From UBA668 sp040081465 (lineage in GTDB: Bacteria > Actinomycetota > Acidimicrobiia > Acidimicrobiales > Ilumatobacteraceae): a stretch of 64,000 bases of DNA. The DNA is taken from the NCBI GenBank assembly GCA_040081465.1, contig JBEBGL010000002.1, forward strand, positions 124,001 through 188,000, written 5' to 3'. A program made the position numbers and the translations under genes. The notes beneath the pieces were generated by a model. The model was not told the DNA's origin and ran no database searches. It saw only the letters and a list, made by a program, of their open reading frames with translations. How positions within the stretch are numbered: position 1 is the stretch's first letter; each line of letters opens with the position of its first letter. Shown here in pieces: positions 57,133 through 64,000 of the stretch.

Positions 57133-57683
57133 GCGGTGAAGTCGACCTTCGCTGTTTCGGTCACGGACGCTGTACGACCTGGCGCACCCTGCCACTGCCA
57201 GTACTGGTTGGTGTGCGCGATCACTTTGTCGACGGGCGGCAATCCGTACTCGCTGTAGTCGTCAGTGGTGTGGGCATCGCTTGCCAACACAACGTCGTAG
57301 CCGCGGGTAAATGCACCGTGGATGGTCGAACGCACGCATGCGTCTGTTTGCGCGCCGGTGACAACGAGTCGACCGACACCTAGTTGTGCGAGCTCGGACT
57401 CGAGCGTCGTGTCCTCAAACGAGTCGCCGTACCGCTTGTGCACAAGCGGCTCTGAGTCCTTGCGTTGCAGCTCGGGCACGTACTTCCATGCTTCGCTGTC
57501 GGGAACAAGTTCTTCGCTCGCATGCTGCACCCAGATCACCGGCACCTTCTCGGCACGCGCTTTGTCGACGAGCGTGTTGATGTTGGCGATGACTTCATCG
57601 CGCTGGTGTGCCTGCGCAACAACACCGTTCTGCACATCGACCACCAGGAGTGCGGTGTTCGGACGATCTTTAAGGCTGGTCAT
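57129..57683 (-). CDS. Isochorismatase-like cysteine hydrolase
   Basis: A 184-residue cysteine hydrolase of the isochorismatase/nicotinamidase group. The triad is complete: D16 (VVDVQN), K83 (HKRYGDSF) and C116 (AQTDACVRST). The substrate is probably an amide or an N-carbamoyl compound but cannot be named. Stop overlaps the convergent GT-C-like gene by four bases. Confidence 0.9.
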   Translation of the reverse strand: MTSLKDRPNTALLVVDVQNGVVAQAHQRDEVIANINTLVDKARAEKVPVIWVQHASEELVPDSEAWKYVPELQRKDSEPLVHKRYGDSFEDTTLESELAQLGVGRLVVTGAQTDACVRSTIHGAFTRGYDVVLASDAHTTDDYSEYGLPPVDKVIAHTNQYWQWQGAPGRTASVTETAKVDFTA

Positions 57684-57712
57684 GCGCGAATTCTACGCTC
57701 GGCGTGCAATCC

Positions 57713-58849
57713 CTATCCACCAGCTCGGAACGAATCCCAGACCGCGAGCGCCGGCTTGGGCGATCTGTCGGAATTGCGGAGGCCGATATGAGCGAAGGTC
57801 GTCATCCCCGCGGCTTCGGCTGTCTGCGCACTGAAGTCGTTGAACATGAGGTTGACCCAGAACTCCAGACGCGGCCCAACTTGGTCGTGAACGGCGTTGA
57901 GGTATGCAACCTGTCCAGCTTCCGTGGAGTGAGTCGAGAGGACCGGTTGCGACGAGAATCCGCCCTCGGCAATCGCCAACGGTTTGTCGGTGCGCGACAG
58001 CAGTGGCGAGTAGTAATCGGCGGGGATGTCCTCACCGTCATCGAAGACAGCAAATGGATAGGTCGAAATCACCCATAGATCGAGGTTGGGCTCAAACACC
58101 TCTACCTGATCCCAGTTGGGCACGAACGGCTCGCGATCACCCTCTTCCGGTTGCGGAAACACATTGTTGAGGTCGTCCCACTGAAAGGAGACGAAGATCT
58201 GCGTCGTCGGCGACTGCTCCTTCACGAGCGCATAGATCTCGTTGTACAGACTCACGAAGTTCGGCGCGTCCTCCGGATGCGCGTCCATGTATGTGTTGAT
58301 CTCGGAACCGAGTCCGAGATACTGCGGTTCGAACGTCTGAACGATCCATAACACGAAGTTGCGGTACGCGCTGCGCACATCCGGATTCGCGAAGTTCGCC
58401 TCCCAACCGTCGGGAAGGCCGAGAAACTCCCTTCGATTCAGCCCGTTGAGCGCGTCGGCCACGAAGATGTATCCGAGGTCTCGGCTTCTCGCCAGTTCCG
58501 CCTGATTCGCAATGTCAGTGCGTGTCGACGACTCGCCGTCGATGCCACCGACAAATCCGAGCCAGTCGGTCCTGGGTTGAATCAGAACGAAGTCCGCGTG
58601 ATCGCGCATGTCGTCGAACAGTTGGAAGACGCTGTCGAGTGTCGCTTCCGGAGGAACAGGAAAGAATCCGTACGCCGTACGTTCGGGCTCTGGCCCGGGG
58701 GTACTCGAGGACGTACTGGAGGAGGACTCAATGGTGGACTGCTTGATGTCACTGCATGAAAGTGCAAAGACAGCGAGCGACAGCAGTGCCAGGCCACACC
58801 GCCCGGTCGAGCGGGCGAACACGGAGTGAAGTGGGTGTGTCATACACAT
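57713..58849 (-). CDS. Lipoprotein glycoside hydrolase-like TIM barrel
   Basis: A 378-residue exported protein: signal peptide ending in FALSC (Cys32), Ser/Thr linker, and a (beta/alpha)8 domain. E183 in YLGLGSEINTY (end of strand 4) and E295 in PLAIAEGGFSS (end of strand 7) fit acid/base and nucleophile of clan A hydrolases, closest in feel to GH53-like galactanases. Substrate is not certain. ATG 58849, with ATG 58843 also possible. It follows the isochorismatase-like gene's start by 30 bp on the same strand, upstream of it. Confidence 0.78.
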   Translation of the reverse strand: MCMTHPLHSVFARSTGRCGLALLSLAVFALSCSDIKQSTIESSSSTSSSTPGPEPERTAYGFFPVPPEATLDSVFQLFDDMRDHADFVLIQPRTDWLGFVGGIDGESSTRTDIANQAELARSRDLGYIFVADALNGLNRREFLGLPDGWEANFANPDVRSAYRNFVLWIVQTFEPQYLGLGSEINTYMDAHPEDAPNFVSLYNEIYALVKEQSPTTQIFVSFQWDDLNNVFPQPEEGDREPFVPNWDQVEVFEPNLDLWVISTYPFAVFDDGEDIPADYYSPLLSRTDKPLAIAEGGFSSQPVLSTHSTEAGQVAYLNAVHDQVGPRLEFWVNLMFNDFSAQTAEAAGMTTFAHIGLRNSDRSPKPALAVWDSFRAGG

Positions 58850-58914
58850 CGTCTATCGAGACGACGCACCGGTTTGGTTCACAGATTCAGTCGGTAGCCC
58901 GTTCCCGACCGCTA

Positions 58915-60123
58915 CTACTCGACGCGTAGGCCGCTGATTGCTCTGGCGATCACTAGCTGTTGGATTTCGCTGGTGCCTTCGAAGATCGTGTGGATCTTCG
59001 CGTCGCGGTGCCACCGCTCTACTGGGTACTCGCGGGTGTAGCCGTAGCCGCCGAGAATCTGGATGGCGTCTTCCGTTACTCGCACCGCGACTTCGGAAGC
59101 TTTGTACTTGCTCATCGAGCCTTCACCGTTCTTGAAGCCGCCGTTGCGCGCAAGCCACGCTGCGCGCCAAATCAGCAAACGGCTGGCGTCAATCTCGGTC
59201 GCCATGTTCGCCAACTTAAAGGCGATCGCCTGGTGCATGATGATCGGCTTGCCGAACGTCTTGCGCTCCTTCGCGTAGTCGAGCGCGAACTCGTACGCCG
59301 CGCGAGCGATACCCAACGCCTGCGCGCCGACCGACGGGCGTGTCGCTTCGAACGTCGTCATCGCCGGTTGCTTCTCGCCGCTGTGGCCCATCTCGCGCGC
59401 ACGCGCCAACTTGGCATCGAGCTTCGCCTTGCCACCGAGCAAGCAATTGCCGGGCACTCGACAGTCGTCGAGCACGACTTCTGCGGTGTGCGATGCACGA
59501 ATGCCGTGCTTCAGATACTTCTGCCCTTGGCTGATGCCCTTCGTGCCTGGCGGCACGATGAATGATGCGTGGCCGCGACCCTTCAACTCGGGCTCGACCG
59601 CGGCGACAACCACGTGCACGTCGGCGATGCCACCGTTGGTGATCCACGCCTTCGTACCGTTCAGCACCCATTCGTCTTTCGCTTCGTCGTACACCGCACG
59701 CGTGCGCAGCGACGACACGTCGGATCCAGCGTCGGGTTCGCTAACGCAGAACGCACCGAGCTGAATCTTCTTGGCATCGCCGTAGCACTGCGGCACCCAC
59801 TCGAGCACTTGCTCGGGCGTGCCGTTACCAGCAATGCCCGCGGCTGCAAGCGCCGAGCCCATGATCGCCATGCCGATGCCGGCGTCGCCCCAGAAAATCT
59901 CCTCGATGCACACTGGCAGCGTCAGCCCGGTGGAATCGGCGTTCGAGTTCATCAGGAACTCCCAGCCGTACAAGCCAATCTCGGCGGCCTGCTGCACGAT
60001 CGGGAACGGAAACTCTTCACGCTCATCCCACTCGTGCGCAGCGGGCCGAATCACCGTCTCGGCAAAATCGTGCACCCACTTCTGCAGTTGCAACTGGTCT
60101 TCGTTGAGGGCGAAATCGGCCAT
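58915..60123 (-). CDS. Acyl-CoA dehydrogenase
   Basis: A 402-residue FAD enzyme. N-terminal helical domain with FALNEDQLQLQKWVHDFAETVIRPAAHEWD, beta domain with FCVSEPDAGSDVSSLRTRAV and WVLNGTKAWITNGG, and C-terminal domain with GYGYTREYPVERWHRDAKI and catalytic Glu in IFEGTSEIQ. It dehydrogenates acyl-CoA in beta-oxidation. ATG 60121-60123 with GAGGTGA upstream is preferred to a longer start at 60150. Confidence 0.94.
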   Translation of the reverse strand: MADFALNEDQLQLQKWVHDFAETVIRPAAHEWDEREEFPFPIVQQAAEIGLYGWEFLMNSNADSTGLTLPVCIEEIFWGDAGIGMAIMGSALAAAGIAGNGTPEQVLEWVPQCYGDAKKIQLGAFCVSEPDAGSDVSSLRTRAVYDEAKDEWVLNGTKAWITNGGIADVHVVVAAVEPELKGRGHASFIVPPGTKGISQGQKYLKHGIRASHTAEVVLDDCRVPGNCLLGGKAKLDAKLARAREMGHSGEKQPAMTTFEATRPSVGAQALGIARAAYEFALDYAKERKTFGKPIIMHQAIAFKLANMATEIDASRLLIWRAAWLARNGGFKNGEGSMSKYKASEVAVRVTEDAIQILGGYGYTREYPVERWHRDAKIHTIFEGTSEIQQLVIARAISGLRVE

Positions 60124-60183
60124 CGGGGTCACCTCTAGATCGAACGGCAAGAGCCGGAATGGGTAAGTTACTCGTGGGTAACT

Positions 60184-62385
60184 CTACCCGATCGGGATGC
60201 TGAGCAACGCGCCGGCAATCGTTTCGAACGTCAATTTCGAACCAGACGACAGTGGATGCACGCCGTCCCACCGATAGTTCACGTTGGTCGCCAGTGCTTC
60301 ATTGGTGCAGTAGTCCTGAGGGCCAGCCACGAAGGTCGCGTTCGCCGAATTGGCGGCCGCGACCTGGCGCAACAGGTCGTTGAGATGCGCCACCCGAACG
60401 TCGTCCCCGCGTTCGGGAACGGCGGGAAACCCGGCCCCCTCAACGTCGATCGGTCGCATGCAAGGAATCTCGAGCAGAGCCGAGTGCACTCCAACATTCG
60501 CGAGCGCGGTGATTCCCGTCAACAAGCCGGCCATAAATCGCGCGTCCGCGGCCAGAGTTCCGAACACGGCCGTCGTGTCGCCCACCTCAACATCGAACAC
60601 GTCCCACGCGCCGAGCACGACCAGCGCGACCTCCGCATTTGCCGACTGCGCCTTGTCGGCCCACCGATCTTGCCAGCCTTCACAACCGGCGAACGACCGC
60701 GTCACCCCTGGACGCGACGACACGGCTTTGCCATCGCTGTACACACTGCACCCTGACAATGAAGCGTCGGTCACCGTGAATGTGGCTTCGATGCCGGCTG
60801 GACGGTTGATTGCGAGCGAGTGTGCGGTTGAGTCGCCAACGATGAGCACGCGCCGAGGAAGCGTCGCAGCCGTCACAGGCGGTGCAGCAGTCGTAATGGG
60901 TGGTGCCACGGTGGTGACTGGAACAGAATCCGCGGGCACGGTTGCCGCTGTCGTTGCCGGGATGACGGTGGTGTTGGTGATGACAGAAGGATCGAAGACA
61001 GCCGTGTTGCCGGTATCTTTCGCGGCGTCGAAGACAGCATCGGTCTTTAGGAAGTACATCGACATGCTCGCCGCAATCGCGAGAACACTCACCGACGCGC
61101 AGGCGGTGACCAGGTTCCAATCGCGCCGCTCGCGCTGTTTCCACCAACGGCCGAGCACGCCTTTGCGGATTGGCGTCTCGATGAACCGATAGCAAAGTTC
61201 GCTCACCGGTATTGCGATCACCATCGCTTGAAGGAACTTCGTCGGCGAGCCGTTGTACGCGCCGACGATGCGACTGATCGGCCACGTCCACAGGTAGAGC
61301 CCGTACGAACGCTTACCGATCTCGACCAACGGCCGCGATCCGAAGACGGCGCGGGCCCCACCGGCGGCGGGGTGCACCAACACGGCAATCAGCGCGGCCG
61401 ATGCAATCGTCACCGATGGCAGCAACCAAAGGTACGTCGACGCGTTTGCGACCCCGCCAATCGCGAATGCGGCGAACAACACTCCGACGGCAACGAGCGC
61501 GACCAGGTTCAAAGCTTGACCTGCACTCGCGTGTGCGCGCTTCTGTGCACGCCATGGTCGCCATAGAAATGCAGTCGCTGCGCCGAGCAGCAAACCAGTC
61601 GATCGCGTGAAGGTAGATAGATAGAGGAAGTTGGTTGTAGCGACCGGGCGCATACCCCACTCGGAAGGGTTCAGCGAAAAGAAGTACGGCCATTGCGTCG
61701 GCCACTTAGCGACGTGTGCGGCGGCGGTCGCCGCCATCAGGCCAACGGCGACGAGCGCCAGCGTGACTCCCCGACGGCGATCGCTCTCCGGGATCGCTCC
61801 GCGCGACTTGCGCGCGAACAAGACGATGAACACAACGGGCCAGATCAGGTACCACTGCTCTTCCACCGCCAGGCTCCACAGGTGCCGGAACAGTGTCGGC
61901 GTGCCCGCGAAGTACTCGACCTTGCTGAAGATCTGTCCCCAGTTGGCGAGATAGAAGATGCCCCACGGGTAATCGCGCCGCACTTGCGTGTGTTGCTCGG
62001 CGGTGCCCCAGAACACGGCCCACACGCCGATCGCAATCAGCATCGTGAATAGCGCCGGCAGCAACCGTCGCCAACGGCGCACCCAGAATTGCCACAGGCT
62101 TACTTTGCCCTTGCCGTCGCGCTCCTCGATCAGCAATGAAGTGATCAGGAATCCGGAGACGACGAAGAACACTTCGACACCGAAGAAACCGCCGTGCAAC
62201 CACGAGAACCCGGCGTGATACAGAATTACCGCGATCACCGAGACGGCCCGCACACCGTCGAGCGTCGGCTGGTAGCCCATCAGCATGGGCCGCATGGGCC
62301 GCTTGATCGGCCCGCCGTGGTTGCGCTCGAAGCGCGACAGGCGCGTCAGCGCTGGGTGGAGTTCGGCGTCGGACACGAGGGTCAA
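60184..62385 (-). CDS. Acyltransferase 3 - SGNH fusion protein (third copy)
   Basis: A 733-residue relative of the 43.8-47.9 kb pair, more diverged. Opening YQPTLDGVRAVSVIAVILYHAGFSW and VFFVVSGFLITSLL, then an insertion-rich membrane part, a long Thr/Val linker (about 480-530), and the SGNH domain with normal GDS (VGDSTAH), GAWD, and DGVHPLSSGSK. Full catalytic residues are present. TTG 62385 gives the longest frame; GTG 62374-62376 is a likely alternative. Role: O-acylation of surface glycans or peptidoglycan. Confidence 0.88.
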   Translation of the reverse strand: MTLVSDAELHPALTRLSRFERNHGGPIKRPMRPMLMGYQPTLDGVRAVSVIAVILYHAGFSWLHGGFFGVEVFFVVSGFLITSLLIEERDGKGKVSLWQFWVRRWRRLLPALFTMLIAIGVWAVFWGTAEQHTQVRRDYPWGIFYLANWGQIFSKVEYFAGTPTLFRHLWSLAVEEQWYLIWPVVFIVLFARKSRGAIPESDRRRGVTLALVAVGLMAATAAAHVAKWPTQWPYFFSLNPSEWGMRPVATTNFLYLSTFTRSTGLLLGAATAFLWRPWRAQKRAHASAGQALNLVALVAVGVLFAAFAIGGVANASTYLWLLPSVTIASAALIAVLVHPAAGGARAVFGSRPLVEIGKRSYGLYLWTWPISRIVGAYNGSPTKFLQAMVIAIPVSELCYRFIETPIRKGVLGRWWKQRERRDWNLVTACASVSVLAIAASMSMYFLKTDAVFDAAKDTGNTAVFDPSVITNTTVIPATTAATVPADSVPVTTVAPPITTAAPPVTAATLPRRVLIVGDSTAHSLAINRPAGIEATFTVTDASLSGCSVYSDGKAVSSRPGVTRSFAGCEGWQDRWADKAQSANAEVALVVLGAWDVFDVEVGDTTAVFGTLAADARFMAGLLTGITALANVGVHSALLEIPCMRPIDVEGAGFPAVPERGDDVRVAHLNDLLRQVAAANSANATFVAGPQDYCTNEALATNVNYRWDGVHPLSSGSKLTFETIAGALLSIPIG

Positions 62386-62398
62386 GTCTCGCAGGAAA

Positions 62399-63604
62399 TT
62401 ACGCCGACGAGACCGTCACCTGGGTCAGTTCCGGCGGCCGATGAAGGCCCCACTTCAACACCAGAATCACCGCGACGGCGCACAATCCGGCAGCTCCGGC
62501 GTACGGCGACCAGATTCCAGCATGATCGAACATCCAGCCCGCGAGCGGAGGGCCGACGATGCGACCCACTGCGTACGAGGCCTGCTGATAACCCATCGCC
62601 TCACCCCGGCGGGCGGGCGGCGCAATCTGGCTGACCAGCGTGGAAACCGAAGGCGACGCGACTCCTTGACCAAGCGTCAGCAGCGCGCAGGCGACGATGA
62701 GCATTGGCCACACGTATGCGAAGGCCATCGTCGAGAGCCCAACGACCAGCAGTGCGACTCCACTCACGAACAACCGGCTAACTCCGAAGCGGTTGGCGAG
62801 TCGACCGTACAGAACACCCTGAATGACCACGAGGAACAGTCCGATTCCGAGGAAGACGAACGCGGAGCCACGCTCGCCAAAGCCAAAGCGATGACGACCG
62901 AGCAACCCGAACGTTGACTCGAAGGCGGTGAAGGCCATCGTCGTGATGAAGCCGATCGTTGCTAGCCGACGAAGCTCTGGCGTGATCGCGCGGCGGCGTC
63001 CACGCGGTGCCGGATCCGTTGCGTCGGTGGCGAGTTCGGCGCGTGTCTCCGGCAACCGCACCATTGCGGCCACGGCATTCGCGAGTGCAATTGCACCAGC
63101 GACGTAGAACGGCACGTGCGGCCCGCCGAGGGTCGACAATCCACCGATCGCGGGGCCGATCACAAAGCCGACGCCGAATGCGGCGCCGAGCAAGCCCATC
63201 AGGCGCGGTCGCTCGGCAGGTGACGCCATGTCGCCTACTGCTGCTTGCGCGACAGAAAGGCTTGCACCCGATGCGCCGTCGAGAATGCGACCTACGAATA
63301 GCAGCCACAGCGTGTTCGCCGCACCGCACACAAAGCTGCCGACTGCGGTGCCGAGTAGCGAGATCACGATCACGGGCTTGCGCCCTACGCGATCCGAGAG
63401 ACGGCCGAGCAACGGTGCGAACACGAACTGCGCGGCCGAGAACGCGGCGAACAACAGGCCGACGGTTAGCCCCGACGCTCCGAAGCGTTCCGCGTACACC
63501 GCAAGAATCGGCACGACGATGCCGAAGCCGACAAGGTCGAGCGCGACCGTCGTCCATATCGTCCAAAACCCCTTAGGGATAGGTGCACGGGCAGGCGACG
63601 ACAC
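62399..63604 (-). CDS. MFS efflux transporter, TetA-like
   Basis: A 401-residue transporter with 12 helices. The loop 2-3 motif LGRLSDRVGRKPVIVISLLG, motif C-like GFVIGPAIGGL and the second-half segment with GVLYGRLANRFG are typical of drug/H+ antiporters of the TetA type. Export of a drug or small molecule is likely; substrate unknown. GTG start at 63602-63604. It lies 30 bp downstream of cysS. Confidence 0.9.
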   Translation of the reverse strand: MSSPARAPIPKGFWTIWTTVALDLVGFGIVVPILAVYAERFGASGLTVGLLFAAFSAAQFVFAPLLGRLSDRVGRKPVIVISLLGTAVGSFVCGAANTLWLLFVGRILDGASGASLSVAQAAVGDMASPAERPRLMGLLGAAFGVGFVIGPAIGGLSTLGGPHVPFYVAGAIALANAVAAMVRLPETRAELATDATDPAPRGRRRAITPELRRLATIGFITTMAFTAFESTFGLLGRHRFGFGERGSAFVFLGIGLFLVVIQGVLYGRLANRFGVSRLFVSGVALLVVGLSTMAFAYVWPMLIVACALLTLGQGVASPSVSTLVSQIAPPARRGEAMGYQQASYAVGRIVGPPLAGWMFDHAGIWSPYAGAAGLCAVAVILVLKWGLHRPPELTQVTVSSA

Positions 63605-63633
63605 GGGGCACCGTTCTATCTCAGTTCGGGGAC

Positions 63634-64000
63634 CTAACGGCGAACGACGGTGCCCTTACTGGTGGTTTCGACGGTCCACCCTGCTGCCTTTAGTTCGTCG
63701 CGCAGCGCGTCGGCACCGGCGAAGTCCTTCGCCGCCCTCGCCGCGTCAAGCGCCGCTGCCTTCCCGGCGATATCGGCCGGAACGTCTTGGTCGGCGACAA
63801 GTACCAGCCCGAATGCGGTGCAGATCTCGTGCACCGCTGCCACCAGACCACCAAGCTCGGGCGCGCCAGCGTCGAGTGCGGCGTTCGCCCGGCGGACCGT
63901 GTCGAACAGCAGAGCCGTCGCACCTGGCGTGTCGAGGTCGTTATCCATGCACTCGCGGAACTTCGCGAGCACAGCATCGTCAGCTGGAGCCTCGGCGACA
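63634..64000 (-). CDS. cysS: Cysteinyl-tRNA synthetase, C-terminal part (cut by window edge)
   Basis: About 121 residues continue to the window end in frame. VLAKFRECMDNDLDTPGATALLFDTVRRAN is the anticodon-binding helical domain of CysRS, and the end RAAKDFAGADALRDELKAAGWTVETTSKGTVVRR is the usual C-terminal signature. It charges tRNA-Cys. Catalytic parts lie beyond the window. Confidence 0.88.
   Translation of the reverse strand, partial: VAEAPADDAVLAKFRECMDNDLDTPGATALLFDTVRRANAALDAGAPELGGLVAAVHEICTAFGLVLVADQDVPADIAGKAAALDAARAAKDFAGADALRDELKAAGWTVETTSKGTVVRR

Noticed and set aside
1..64000. tRNA, rRNA, CRISPR or insertion sequence
   Set aside because: No cloverleaf-like gene, spaced repeat array or transposase was found by reading. 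A tRNA scan would be decisive for tRNAs.

Overview
This 64 kb window is GC-rich chromosomal DNA of an actinobacterium. The evidence is two WhiB proteins, a PhoU/PstSCAB cluster beside a SenX3/RegX3-type two-component system, a SigK/RskA-like sigma/anti-sigma pair, many GTG starts, tight overlaps between genes, and several start codons only 6-7 bases after a TANNNT box (leaderless transcripts). Gene content suggests the class Acidimicrobiia (an Ilumatobacter-like lineage), but this is inference from gene style. I saw no rRNA, tRNA, CRISPR array or insertion sequence. No gap between genes exceeds about 300 bases.

Layout. 1-9.6 kb, all on the minus strand: a phosphate cluster read as a hypothetical gene, ppk, pstS, pstC, pstA, pstB, phoU, a SenX3-like kinase and regX3, then a cut-off MFS transporter. 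Pho-box-like repeats lie before pstS. 9.6-12.9 kb: two ferritin-like proteins and a blue-copper lipoprotein diverge from an ECF sigma factor and its zinc anti-sigma factor. The two arms carry mirror-image copies of the same promoter. 13-20 kb: whiB, tatA, a PadR regulator with a membrane partner, a second whiB, a VWA protein, a nucleotide cyclase domain, a SnoaL-like protein and a MoxR-type ATPase. 19.7-25.5 kb: a GH2 glycosidase and the succinate dehydrogenase operon sdhCAB.

25.5-36 kb is the accessory part. It holds a 2746-residue secreted RHS/YD-repeat protein ending in an AHH-type nuclease toxin domain. Its probable DUF1629/Imm11-type immunity gene overlaps it by four bases. Next to it lie a nucleotidyltransferase with a small partner gene and a VapBC-like pair. 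Core metabolism resumes at 36 kb with a proton pyrophosphatase, DedA, a DUF4349 lipoprotein, an SCP2-like protein, an Fpg/Nei glycosylase, a purine nucleoside phosphorylase and malate dehydrogenase.

43.8-64 kb is rich in cell-envelope genes: three acyltransferase-3/SGNH fusion proteins (two in tandem), an aldehyde dehydrogenase, MTHFR, two small membrane proteins, and a five-gene operon with an ABC-2 exporter and two tandem GT-C-like membrane proteins. An isochorismatase-like hydrolase, a lipoprotein glycosidase, an acyl-CoA dehydrogenase, an MFS transporter and the C-terminal end of cysS follow.

The most unusual signals are the mirrored ECF promoters with their iron/copper protein operon, the RHS-AHH toxin island, the kinase of the Pho system without membrane segments, the lysine-rich tail on SdhA, and a nested palindrome near 17.15 kb.
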